Positions 1 to 10,996 of a stretch of DNA of 64,000 bases are shown here, piece by piece. This DNA is from Paraspadella gotoi (taxonomy: Eukaryota > Chaetognatha): NCBI GenBank assembly GCA_051294375.1, contig CM119264.1, positions 8,740,764-8,804,763 on the forward strand. The letters are read 5' to 3'. Position numbers and translations under genes: made by a program. Each line of letters starts with the position of its first letter. Position 1 is the stretch's first letter. Under the pieces are notes generated by a model. The model searched no databases. It had not been told where the DNA came from and saw only the letters and a program-made list of their open reading frames with translations.

Positions 1-308
1 TTTAAATGGTAATACTGTCTGATCTTGCGCTTGATGAACCTAAAATTTCTCGGCCACGAATTCGAAGATAAGCGAGTTTAAACTTGTATCAAGTAAAAGG
101 CACGAAATCAACGAATTAAAAAGCAATTTAACAAGTTTGAGCAAACAATGTCGGATCTGCCCACGATAATTAGCGGAAATTAATTAATTTATTCAAGTTA
201 ATTATTTAATCCCAAATGTTTGTTTTTAAGTCTTTTCGTCACTGACTAAGATAAAAGCAATGAAGATGATGGCGAAGACGACAATAATGCCGATAATGAT
301 TGACTTAC
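1..308. other. AT-rich non-coding stretch, probable intron start
   Basis: No coding signal is visible. If the minus-strand exon at 309-464 is real, this is the start of its first intron, and the rest of that gene lies off the left edge of the window. Confidence 0.4.
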
Positions 309-464
309 TTGATTGATTGTGTAATGGCGTTCGCGGTGTGCAACGCGGGCATCGCCGTAGGGGCAGGACGACTCAACGTCCGACGGCTGAGATTTTGACA
401 TCCGAGTCCCAAGTTTCCCGATTAATACGAAGAAGAAAGCGAATATCTGGCTTATTTTTAACAT
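309..464 (-). CDS. First coding exon with signal peptide (unknown secreted or membrane protein)
   Basis: The exon encodes 52 residues from an ATG at 464. Residues 7-16 (IFAFFFVLIG) form a short hydrophobic core after a Lys, as in a signal peptide. A Ser/Pro-rich segment (MSKSQPSDVESS) and a basic His/Arg segment ending TINQ follow. The frame runs exactly to a near-consensus donor CAA|GTAAGT with the GT at 308-307, so the intron is phase 0. Just upstream of the ATG (about 470-485) the minus strand reads a pyrimidine-rich tract ending TTCTTCAG, a good 3' splice acceptor. This suggests a 5'UTR intron and an exon starting near 470. No family is recognised, and the mature protein continues beyond the left edge. 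The splice signals, exact frame fit and hydrophobic start support it; the short length keeps confidence moderate. Confidence 0.45.
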
Positions 465-470
465 TTGAAA

Positions 471-1905
471 CTGAAGAAAAGTCAGAGGCAGTTGCCTCGT
501 TGAGCCTCGACGTCGTTTATTAAACTGTTTTTAAGTGAATTTTAACGTGTTGTTTATTGTGACAAACAATTGAAACTGTTTTTATTCCTCGTCTACATCT
601 GTCTCGAAAGAATTAAACATTTAAAACATCGTTGAATTCTCGATTGTCGTCTACGAGAAAGTCAGCCAAAATAGACAATTTTGATATTAAACCCAGGCAT
701 CTTAAACAGATTGATTAAATAATTAATAGATAAATTGATTGATTGAATAATCAATTTATTAATTAATTGACTGATTAATTAGTTATTGATTATTTAATTG
801 ATTAACTAATGAATTATTTGATTAAATAATACAACTTGAATTTACATTTAATATAAAAAGAAAAAGAAGCATAATCAGGTTTTTTTTCATTTTTACATTT
901 AATATAAAAAGAAAAAGAAGCATAATCTGGTTTTTTTTCCATATAAACTCATTTCCACTCAGACGATTCCATTGAGACTTTATTTCCTGCTCAATCACAC
1001 ACTTTCCTACCCACATACAAAATCGCCCCATGCACTCATGAGTAGTTGGCATTCAAATAGTGAAATATATTTTTTTGTTTTTTTCTATTTTAACTCATTT
1101 CCACTCGGACGATTCCATCGAAACTTGATTTCCAGCTCAATCACACAATTTCCTAACCAGGTCCCAGACACAAAATTTAATTCCATTCCATCCATCAAAT
1201 CACGAGTAATTGGTGTGTTTTACTAAGGGGGGACGGACTGACAGATACAGACAGACGGACGGACAGACATCATTTCTTTGCATAATTAATCATAATTCGA
1301 TTTTCTGACATATAAGTGAATGCCCGACGAGATTGTAGGGACGGACCGACGGACTGACAAAGTGAATTATGTTTTTTTAATTGTTTTTTGAAAATTCATA
1401 CAGATTTACAATCCTTCAAGCAGTCTGAACCTCCAAGTATCTACAAAAATGTGGACACACCCTAATGAAAAGTCAAAGTGTAAGTAAAGAGAGAGATGTT
1501 TCAATAAAAACTATACCACATCCGATGTCCATTTGTATTTTAATCCAAGTAGTTGTACGTGCTGAATTGAAACGAACCAATATAGAAATTATCGCATGTC
1601 AGTACCCGCTGACTTTGGACATCACCTAACAAGATAATGACATAGGCAGCTATCTGCAAGCTTTCAATAAGACTTCTCAACAGTTCTCGTTTTTTATTCA
1701 CGCCAGAGTACCCTGGCTTCGCCTATCAATGAAGTGTATAAAATCTTTCAAAGGAATGTTTTGTTTTTTTAGCTTAAGGCCAAACACAACATCGTTCACA
1801 CTTATTCTTCGCAATCGCCTTCACAGCCGCAGCCCCTGCACTTCACAACTTCACACCCGCCCCTCTCTCACCGACGCCCATTATTTTCTCATTGGATCTC
1901 CAGGT
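471..1905. other. AT-rich non-coding region with local duplications
   Basis: No gene is seen. A unit of roughly 55 bp containing AATATAAAAAGAAAAAGAAG is directly repeated at about 843-895 and 897-950. A second sequence, with ACTCATTTCCACTC and ACGATTCCAT, occurs at about 946-1015 and 1093-1160. Short CGGAC/GACAGAC-rich patches lie at about 1230-1270 and 1340-1360. These look like decayed local tandem duplications. Confidence 0.6.
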
Positions 1906-2285
1906 TCATTGATCTATCGATATCGCCGCCGACGGCTCCGTCGGCTCCACCTCCGGCGCTGAGAACAATCTCCGGCGTGCGACGCCGGCAACTGCCTCGT
2001 CACTCTTCTCCCCGTCAAATCGCATCGGCGTCGCTGACAACAAAATGGCGCCCTCTTCGTCGCAATCTCGCGGCGTCCACGCAAGAGAGAAGGCGGCGTC
2101 GTTCGATTCTCTTGCAGTCGCGCAAACAATCGCGATTCGAGCGCGGGTCTTGCTCAAACGCCGCGGCGTCTTCTCGTCGGCACTGGAGATCGGAGGCGGA
2201 AAAGCGGCGCCCTCCAATGTCATCCAGGTGGGGGCGGCCGGGTAAGGTAGAGCGCCGGTAGAATCGCCGGGATCCGAGTATTGAC
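1906..2285 (-). CDS. Candidate GC-rich coding exon, unknown product
   Basis: An open minus-strand frame of about 125 codons ends at a TGA at 1906-1908 and contains an ATG at 2223. Codons are mostly RNY-type and GC-ending, unlike the AT-rich flanks. The translation is Pro/Ala-rich at first (GAAFPPPISSADEKTPRR), then reads RIAIVCATARESNDAAFSLAW, in which a Cys and a Trp are 15 residues apart. That faintly resembles an Ig B/C strand pair but is not diagnostic. No convincing splice donor was found, so it would be a terminal exon. Other frames on both strands are also partly open because the region is CpG-rich, so it could equally be a promoter or 5'UTR CpG island. Confidence 0.25.
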
Positions 2286-2487
2286 TTTGAAGAACGCAGA
2301 GACGAGACGCGCCGGATCGTTGAGGGAGGAAGAAGAAGAGGGGGCGCCGTACGCCGCGCCGACGCAGAGGATTTGACGGCGCCGCGCCAGCATTGAGGAG
2401 TGGCGAAAAACTTTGCGCCGATGAGATGCGAGGGACGCCGACGAATGGAGTCGGAGATTTGGTGATGAGAGTCGGGGAACACGAGAT

Positions 2488-2585
2488 GAAAGGCGAAGGC
2501 GAAGGCGACGGCCGACGGCGACCGGCGACGGCGACCGGCGACGAACGACGACGACGGCGACGGCGACGGCGAAGACGAACCGGCG
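2488..2585. repeat. Degenerate (GGCGAC)n / (GACGGC)n repeat
   Basis: A GC-rich hexanucleotide array directly follows the CpG-rich block at 1906-2480. The plus-strand open frame across it is Arg-rich and is a by-product of the repeat. Confidence 0.7.
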
Positions 2586-2649
2586 AAGCTGTACAGAGAA
2601 ATTGGTGGGACCAGAATGATGTTTATTGTTTTAAATTCAGCAATTTAAT

Positions 2650-3957
2650 TTAATTTAATTGCATTTTAATTTACAATTTCATTTACAATCATTAAGGATA
2701 AGTCCACTGAACTTCTTCCCAAGCTACAGTAAGCTTTGACTTTTGTAAAATCCAGATCGAAGATCTAAAATAGTACAAGTAGAACTTGATAATTCGTTCA
2801 TATCTCAGGCTTTGTCGAATTATTCACAACAACATTTAAACATATATATTTTTCTAAGTATTTCAAAAGGTATTTCGAAGTTTTCAGAATACGCGGTAAC
2901 CAGTCCTTACCTCTCGCCAGCGCGGACTGTCAAACAATGTCAAAAACGACGCGTCAAATTCCATTTTCGAATTTTAAATTTTTGCGCATTAAATTCGCGT
3001 TGAAATTTTATCCGAGACTCGAGACTCAGTTCTGACGTCGAAATGGACTTTGTTAACTAAGAATTTTCTTATCTATTTAATTCCTAAGCAGTTTTTATTC
3101 CTTTTTTTTCGTGAAATGTTTCGGAATTATTCGTTAATCTCTTATTTGCGATGAGAAAAAAATAGATTACGCGACTCATTAATCTTGGCAAGAAAAAAAA
3201 ACAATTTGAACCGATTCAAAGAATTAAGGAAGTTAAAAAAAGTTTGAAGAATACCGACGCAATTAATTAATCATTATCATTGTGGCAATAATTTGTAGTG
3301 GAGAAGAGCACAGACCCGTTCGAAGGAGTTTTATTTTTTTTTCATATCAAAAACGATATTAAGATATTAAGATATTAAGTTTGTTCATGGTAATAGTTTT
3401 AAAAAACATATTTATTTTTATCCATTGCTCGTCAGCTTCCTAACATTAAAAAGCTGTCATCTTTAAAGGTCAGATGAACAATTGAACATTATGTTGCTTT
3501 CAAAAGATCCCAATAAAACTCTAATAATTTACATTGATGCAATTTGATCAAAACATTTCTTCATGTTTGTTCATCTTTTGTTTTTTTCGACGCATTTAAC
3601 CGATGCAAGGACTTTGAAATATATACATTCTTTCTCCAATATATTCAAATAAACTTATTTTTAAGAGTAAAAGATGATATTTTGTTTCAACTGCCGTAAG
3701 AAAATCCCTGTTCTGAACGCACTGCCAGTGTTTGAAAATAAAAACTAAGTCGCAACAAAAGAACATTCCTTGAGAATTGCGTTTCCTAAAGGCATTGCTA
3801 AATCGTACAAGAAAAATTTGACGGGCCTATCTTCGTGGCCTGAATAGCGCATTTAATCTTCCGGTTTCCACGAACTGGTGATTTAAGGATTAAACCCGAC
3901 TCACATGACTTCATCTCACCTATCGAGGGACTGCTTTGCACTTTATCACTTATCACT
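2650..3957. other. AT-rich non-coding region
   Basis: Long A/T runs and scattered TTAATTAA-type sequence; no supported exon or repeat was found. Confidence 0.6.
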
Positions 3958-3963
3958 TTTATT
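3958..3963 (-). promoter_or_regulatory. Poly(A) signal AATAAA
   Basis: AATAAA on the minus strand, about 20 nt downstream of the TAG that ends the terminal exon at 3981-4168. Position and orientation fit a short 3'UTR. Confidence 0.4.
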
Positions 3964-3980
3964 CATAGATCACTTGTAAA

Positions 3981-4168
3981 CTATGACGCCATCAAGCGGG
4001 GCCTTCGCCGACATGAAACGCTTGAAAATCGGTAGCAACCAATTGATATAAAAATTTGGCGATAGCTTTTTTTATAAATAATTAATACTGTAATAATTAA
4101 TACCAAAAGAACTAGGATGGCGGCGGCAAAGATATTTTTAAAATCTCGCTGGTATAGCACATCATGAA
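3981..4168 (-). CDS. 3' terminal exon encoding a transmembrane segment and short basic tail
   Basis: A strong acceptor on the minus strand, with the pyrimidine-rich TTTCTATTTGTCTCTAG, ends at 4169. The exon then reads two nucleotides plus 62 codons including the stop. It begins HDVLYQRDFKN, followed by a hydrophobic helix of about 20 residues (IFAAAILVLLVLIITVLIIY), a KKSYRQ stop-transfer segment and a Cys/Arg-rich tail (CRRRPRLMAS). A TAG ends it at 3981, and an AATAAA follows about 20 nt later. This is the layout of the last exon of a single-pass or tail-anchored membrane protein. The family is not recognised. Upstream exons would lie at higher coordinates on the minus strand; none can be firmly linked to it. 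Confidence 0.45.
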
Positions 4169-4698
4169 CTAGAGACAAATAGAAATAGTTTAAACTTTTT
4201 TTAATTCACAAATAAGAATATTTATAGAATGCGTACTAGTCATACTGAACTAAATTATGATGCACAGAAAATGTGAAACGTAATCGTTAAAATTGATATA
4301 ATACAAATACACATACAATACAACACATAAAAGTACAAATCCTACAATAGATACAGTACAACTAGTAAATACAAGTGAAAACATTATAGGCGAAGCTTAA
4401 GGTCAAAATTTGGGTGTCGTCTCACACCGAATGTACAAATAATTTGATCAAGAGTGCCAGTCATCAAGATGCATCATCAAGATGCAAGTCGTGCAGGAAC
4501 GTATGAGAATGCAGTCAGCTGGCGATGCAGCTGGAAATGCGGTGCGCTGGACGCCGCCGAGGCGGAGTCAGTCCGGACCGGGTCAAGTCGGCAGAAAGAC
4601 GACCGACGATCCGCGGTAGATCGTTTCCCTTTTTTGTTCACCCGGGAAAGTTTGTTTTTTTTTTTTTTTTTTTTGTCCTGTGAATTTCGTGACAGCAA

Positions 4699-4725
4699 GA
4701 GAGGAGAGAGAGAGAGAGAGAGAAG

Positions 4726-4786
<61 letters not shown>

Positions 4787-4790
4787 CGCA
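4699..4790. repeat. (GA)n microsatellite
   Basis: Nearly pure GA dinucleotides with a few AGAGG interruptions. It generates Arg/Glu and Leu/Ser open frames on the two strands that are not genes. Confidence 0.95.
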
Positions 4791-6017
4791 ATGCAATCAC
4801 ATGTTTTCATTAATTAATCGTGACGGAAGTCGTTTAGGCTTAGACTTTTACCCGAAAGAATTCGGTAAAAATGATTATTATGAAAATCACTTTAAAATGA
4901 TAACTAAATCAAAATCATAACATAAAGTAATGTATGAAAAATAATAAAACCAATAAAAATATTAAAACTATTTTTAACAAAGGAATAATAGTTATTCGGG
5001 GCGGGGCCTTTGTGAAAAAAAAAAAAACGAAGTTCCTACTTTTTGGGATGCAAATTTTTGTTTATAGAAAATTGGTTTTTAAAAACATTCAAGTCTTTCT
5101 TGGCCAAATGTTCTAAAAAAACTGGAGGCCCACAATCACGAGATTTTTTTTTTGTTTTGTTGTTTTAAATTCATTTTAGATTTAAAAAAATGTTCCATGA
5201 ACAATACTTATTCGGCCCACACGGCGTAATTAAAATAATCGACAAAAAAAAAAAAACTGTTATTTAAAATGATAATTTTTGAAAATTGTGGAAAAAAGAT
5301 GGTTGAGAAAATGATTATAATCGTTAAAAATTTAAAATTACTTTGATCCGAACTGTATGCAAGGGACGGATAAATTAATAAAATCGGATATCCGTTATAA
5401 AACGGTCGAAATGAAAATAAAATTGATGGGAAGAACAGTTGAATATCGAAGCGATGATGCCGTTTTCCAGTCAACCTCGACTTGTTTTTTTTGACTTTTC
5501 AGTTTTTCGTTTGGTTTCAAAATGGAGAATTTTTTTTTAGTTTAACTTAAAAGTTTTTGTTTCGATTTTTTAATTTTTTTTTTTTGTCTGTAAGAAATCA
5601 CATTTTTTCCGGGGAAATATCGATGTGAAGGCTTCTGTGCTCAAAACAGGTAACTTCTTTAAACATTCCATACGTTTAAAATGTTTTAATATAATAATGC
5701 GAACTTTATAAAGAAGTATGGATCTTTCAAAAAGCGCATCATTATTTTTTTTTTGTTTAGGGTCGATGTGCATTGTGAAGAGTTCTGGAAGTCGATCTGA
5801 AAACTAAATTCCGCGCTGAAGGTTTTAAAATTAAGAATTCGGTCGAAAGGTTTCTCTCCGACATTTTTTTCTTAAAATATAATCGTAAAAAGTTTAAATA
5901 TCCAGATTAGGTTTAACGAATTGTACAGACTGTCACTACAGACTCGTGGTAGCAAACCGTGGGAAAAAAAGAACGAAAAAAAAATATTTCGGGTCTCTCT
6001 CCCCTCCACCCGAATGC

Positions 6018-6024
6018 GAGAGAG

Positions 6025-6096
<72 letters not shown>
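6018..6096. repeat. (GA)n microsatellite
   Basis: GA dinucleotide array with short AGAAGAG interruptions. Confidence 0.95.
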
Positions 6097-6099
<3 letters not shown>

Positions 6100-6267
6100 G
6101 AAAACAGCCACCAGTGGGGAGGCGAGGATTTGCATAGCTATGAGCTTCAGATGGAGATCAGAACAATCTTTGAGATTTTGACACACGCCTACTGTCGCCG
6201 AGAATCGAATGTAACACATTCTTTATGTAACATCACAACTGCTAAAGAAATACTTTTCGAATTAGTT

Positions 6268-6292
6268 NNNNNNNNNNNNNNNNNNNNNNNNN
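6268..6292. other. Assembly gap (25 N)
   Basis: Unresolved bases. Confidence 1.
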
Positions 6293-7523
6293 AGTCCAAT
6301 ATCAATAAAAAAAATAAATTTTCATATACAAAAAATCTTATTGCTTTTTTAATGTTGATCTTTAGCCACAAACCGTTCGTCCACATCCTTCAAAATTTAG
6401 GAATCCTCTACAAGCATGTTGATATTGAAGTTCATGAAATTATGGTTAAAATATAAAATTAAAGTCTTTTCTCACATAATGAAGCCATTTTTGAAGAAAT
6501 AATTTAATATTTTTTTTACCATCAGTGTTAAATTTTTTTTGAAAATGCTTTAAAACGGGTATCTTGAAAAGTACATGGTCAATCAAAATGAAATTTAGCA
6601 TACACTGCTAACCCATTACCTTTATTGATTGATGCCATAAAAAAAATTATTGATAACTATTTTGTGCATAATTATTTTTAAAAGAATCTGTACAGGATTT
6701 ATCCTCCAGGATGTGACTACACTATTTTTTAAAAAAAAATGATGCTCAATTACAAGAAGTACCTAATTGTGAATAAAATTTGTTGGGAAATATTTAGGTT
6801 ACCTCCACAACTTCATAGAAAATGCCATCAATGCAGTGCTTGTACATTCTCCAGCAGGTTGTGGATCTGTTGTGGACCCGAGATGGAAAGAGACTTGAAA
6901 TTTTAATATAGTTAACTTTGACATTTTTTCAACTAATAAACTAAGGTGGACGTCAAAATCTCTCATACTTTAGACACAGTGACTTATGATGTGAAAGGTT
7001 GCTAAACTGTCTTTAAGCAAGGGTAGACGTAAGGGTGTTAGACCAATTTGAATGGCGATTCGTGCAAACCTATTTATTTTGACCCTGCCCCATCGTGTTA
7101 GATGTAAATTAGGATCAGAACAACTTTAGATTTTGACACACCCTAAGGCAACATGCCTCAAATTTTGTGGACGAACTTTACAGCAACAACAATTCGACTG
7201 AAGAGAATCGCAACAGACTTCTCCCTACGGAGGGGCGGGATTGTATGGTGGACTAAAATCCACCAAACGTTCAAATCACGCGGCATATGTGCCGGAGGAC
7301 AAAGTCATTCGCCTCCCCAACCAAATAGGTCCGAGTTCTAGCCCGGTGGCTCGTCCTAGCAAGTTAAGAGGCCGGGGCGCTTAACCCCGCCGTTAACACG
7401 GCTGTTACCGCCTGCAATCCGAAGCTCAGGACTGCTTTTATACTTGACGGTCTTCACTAACACTATCAAATAATTACTGTTCTTCAGTCTTCTTCAAGTT
7501 TATACTAAAGCTTTTAGTCTAGC

Positions 7524-8019
7524 ATGTATAAACTAAAAAGTATGAGTATTATCGTCAAGGTTCCTTGGGAACTTTATCGCCCTCCTGCCAAACGTGGGTC
7601 ATCCATTCACTTGATGAGCAAAGACGAGGTCTTCGGGTCCATCTTCATTCGGCATCTCTCTCAACTGTTCGTTTCTCTATCCCGATTTGACGACCGTTTT
7701 CATGATGCGTTACTATCTGAACAATGCTCGACAGGAGCAGCCGCCTTCCCGGTTCTTAAGCATTCAAAGAAAATAGTTCCGCTTTCATAGTATTTTACGC
7801 CTGCATGTGTCGATCTTGGCCGCCGCTCTGGGTCTCGATCGGATGCATCGATCGAAAGAATTCGACTACTTCGTGCCGGAAAGAAATTCCTGCACTTACT
7901 TTATCAACGTCAGCGCCGGCGTCAAAAACGAAATTCGGGATATTTTGTCGGCGTTATTACATTTATCGTCAATCTTGGAGGCAATGGAAGAAGGCGACAT
8001 TCTCCTCATAACACTTTCG
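7524..8019 (+). pseudogene. Coding fragment with a frameshift, unknown protein
   Basis: Two consecutive plus-strand frames have strongly coding-like codon use (many TTC, GAC, ATC, GTC and GGC codons), unlike the AT-rich flanks. The first runs from 7524 to a TAG at 7788-7790 and includes SMSIIVKVPWELYRPPAK and DEVFGSIFIRHLSQLF. The second opens at about 7777 in the next frame and includes VSILAAALGLDRMHRSKEF, YFINVSAGVKNEIRDIL and EAMEEGDILLITLS. It can be read to a possible donor TTTCG|GTAAAT at about 8020. The switch at about 7777-7790 fits a single-base frameshift or sequencing error in one coding unit of about 165 residues. The fragment lies next to a dispersed repeat, so it could belong to a transposable element rather than a host gene. 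No family is recognised. Confidence 0.35.
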
Positions 8020-8034
8020 GTAAATTTTTTTTGG

Positions 8035-8238
8035 GAAAAATCTTTTAACGAGGTGTGGAAGACATGCCGCGAGGCAGTTCACCGTCAGTGCACAAATTCC
8101 GAACTTCGGATCGGGCTTAGTCCGTCACATAGCTGGTTAGACGCCTCGTCGGGCTTCTTGGGGAATCAGCGGGCGCGACCCGAGTCCTTTGTTGGGAGGA
8201 AGGCTCCGGCTACCTCCGCGCCATAGGTGCTGCTGATT
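8035..8238 (+). repeat. Dispersed repeat, copy 1
   Basis: The sequence containing GTGGAAGACATGCCGCGAGGC, TTCCGAACTTCGGATCGG and CATAGGTGCTGCTGATT recurs with indels at 9341-9490. The two copies share order and orientation and end in the same motif. It may be the 3' part of a mobile element including the coding fragment at 7524-8019. Confidence 0.6.
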
Positions 8239-8239
8239 C

Positions 8240-9151
8240 AAGTGAGGTACATAGCTATTTAAGTGTAATGATAGTGTTAAATTCGATGGTGAGGACCATT
8301 TATTGTGTATAAAATTTTATTTCTTGCGGAAATGAGGTTTTTAATGTATTATAAATTGTTTTAAAATAGCAAAACCATTAAAAGTTAAATGATAAATCAA
8401 ATATATAAAATTATAAAATATTATATGAGCTTTTGAAACTATAAATAAAACTTTATAAATAATTTGGTAATTTTTTTAAATTTTATGTTTTATAAAATGT
8501 TATTACTATATTTTTAATAATTAGAGGTAAATTAGGCTAAAGTTAAAAAAAATAATAAATCAAAATATTTTTTTCATGGATTTGCATTCTTTTGAAAAAA
8601 GTTGGATATAAAAAATTAATTTTTTATATCAACATTATGTCATTAAAATTGGTCAAATTCAGAAAACTATAATTTAAAGCAAAATTGAAAAATTAAACAA
8701 AAATAAGTATTTTAAATTATTTTTAAGCCTACTTAAAAAGAAATTTTTAAAATGGATTAAATACTTCTTATACTAACTTTTGTAAGGAATTCAAAATCCG
8801 GTTTAAAAAATTTTAAAAATTTTTATTTTCTCACTTTGCTATTTTTAATTATATTTTTATAATAAATATAGCTAACAAACTATTATAAAATATATACAAT
8901 TTTAAATAAACTTACCAAAATATTTATATGGGTCCTTATTTTTCAATTAATGTAAGTTACAATATCCGCTTTTATAAAATTAAGCAATTGAAGTTTCTTA
9001 TACTTAGCATGTTTGCTCCCATTTAATAGCACCTTATCATGCTGTCGCAAAAATCGCCATTTCCGACAAAGAAGATGAGACTATATCAAATGTTATCATC
9101 ATCGATTCCTACAGACTCTAATTACACTAAAATATGCTATGTACCTCACTT
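8240..9151. mobile_element. AT-rich element with terminal inverted repeats (MITE-like)
   Basis: The left end begins AAGTGAGGTACATAGC and the right end finishes GCTATGTACCTCACTT, an exact inverted match. The similarity continues inward for about 90 bp with mismatches (AGTGTAAT, TCGATGGTGA and GGAAATG blocks appear in both arms in opposite orientation). The interior is extremely AT-rich with no coding frame. No clear target-site duplication was found. It sits between the two dispersed-repeat copies, so it probably inserted into or beside them. Confidence 0.55.
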
Positions 9152-9340
9152 AATTTTGTTATATTTTGTTATATTTTCCACGTACTACCCGCGCAAGTGT
9201 GATGGCTATGATGCACGGCGTTGTGCCGCAGAGCACTCTAGGAGGGGCTGCTTATTCGCTGCTCTTCGTCTTCACACATGTGTTCGAGGGCAGGGTGGTG
9301 TTAACATGCCCGGGAAGAGGTGTATTAAACGTGCCAGCCG

Positions 9341-9490
9341 TTTTCGTGTGGGCTCACCAAGTGGAAGATGCGACGCGAAGCAGTCGCCGTCCGTTGCACA
9401 CAAGTTCCCGAACTTTCGGATCGGACTGTTGTCCGTCCTTTGGGTTTGGGAGGAAGCTCGTGCTACTCGGCGGCATAGGTGCTGCTGATT
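9341..9490 (+). repeat. Dispersed repeat, copy 2
   Basis: Direct-orientation relative of 8041-8238: it shares GTGGAAGA, GCGACGCGAAGCAGT, CCGAACTTTCGGATCGG and CATAGGTGCTGCTGATTA. It is shorter by an internal deletion of about 40 bp. Confidence 0.6.
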
Positions 9491-9499
9491 ACTCGACGA

Positions 9500-10990
9500 G
9501 TAACGGGAGTATTAAAATACTACAGTGGAGGATCCTGAGTATAATAATAAGAAAGAAAATAAATCGCCAGACGAATTCCTTTAGAAATTGTTTTGTTTTA
9601 CCAATGTAACCAAAGTTTCTCTCTCTAAATAAAAATGAAATTCCACTTTGTAGCAAATTTAGCCATTCGATTTCCATTCGCTTTTCTGATTTCAATAAAT
9701 CGATTCAATCTCATTTTTGTTCGCTTTTCTTCGTCGACGCCCCACTCGACGCTACAAGGTGCAGATTTCAGAATCCACAACTGGTGAGTCGAACGTTTAA
9801 AATGTTTTCTTCAAGTAATTAAAATATTTTCAAAATGATTACAGAAGGTTAGTTTTTAAACTCTGAAAAGAAAGTTCAGAGCAAAGTCCCTGCAAAAAAA
9901 GAGTTTTTAAAATCAATCAAATCAATTTCGAACCTACTGCGATCTCATGTATTTAAACATTTTCAAGTTTTTTACACAATTTTAGAAGATGTTTTTTCAC
10001 ATCATATTTTTGTAATTAACTTGTAATCAGCATTTCCCTTTAAAGTCTATTCTTTTGATTTAGAGATGGTATTCGTTGCATTGGCAATCTTTCTCATCAA
10101 TTTTTTGTTGTTTATAAAATCAAGCACATGTTGGAGCTAGGTGTGTACAATATTTACGAATGAGAAGGCCGATATACAAATGAAATAAAGCCAGAAAAAC
10201 CAAAGCCATCTTAAAAATGTAATGAACTCCATCAGTCTGGCCTTTGAAAAAAAATATATATTCAAGTTACTATTACCATCTCTATTAAATGAATACTTTT
10301 TTTTAAAATTTTTTGTACCAATTCATAACATAATGTAGAACAAATCGAAACAATTTTCTCTTTCCTTTCTCTCTCAACATAGAGTTGAGAGTTGAGAGTT
10401 TGCTAAGTATTTTATGATAATAAACCTCTCCTAATCTCGGTCACGCTGGTTAAGTGTGATGTTACAAATACCCTCAATAACTTTAAGATTCTTTGCTAAC
10501 TCTAGTATGACGCCCGAAACCACAACATCCACATCGGGTGCAACGATATTTAAAAAAATGTCCGCAACTTAACTATGAGCACGACCGTTTGCACACTCTT
10601 TTCAAAACAATCTTAATCTAACTCACCTAAAAAAGGAGTTGGTCTATCCTTTATGCAAAAAATTTTTTGATCAGCTCCCTATGCTTGATTCCTTGGTCAT
10701 CACAGGTTTTTTAAAAAGATGCTTGATATCTTTTTCACCTGATTGGACATTTTTGTCTTTTTTATTTTGGTTGCTCACCAACTGCTATATTCGAAATAAT
10801 ACAAGACCAAGACTCACATCTGGGGTAATTATTTCTTATATTTTATGAATATTGCGTCAATTATTCTCTTTTGTGTTCGCGATGCAATTATTTCTTCCTG
10901 GAGACAGTTATCGATATCGCGAGAGACAAATTCCAGGACGAGTTGTATAATTGCCAAAAGTATTGGTCAATTTTGCAAGATGTAATCAAC
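9500..10990. other. AT-rich non-coding region
   Basis: No exon, repeat array or RNA gene is recognised here. Confidence 0.5.
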
Positions 10991-10996
10991 CTGTGC

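Larger units (their letters stand above)
4200..7520. other. AT-rich non-coding region with GA repeats and one gap
   Basis: No exon is supported. Two (GA)n blocks (about 4699-4790 and 6018-6096) and a 25-base gap (6268-6292) interrupt AT-rich DNA. A GC-richer patch at 7300-7440 reads like a decayed repeat (GCCCGGTGGCTCGTCC resembles a pol III A-box context), but no B box follows. Confidence 0.6.
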
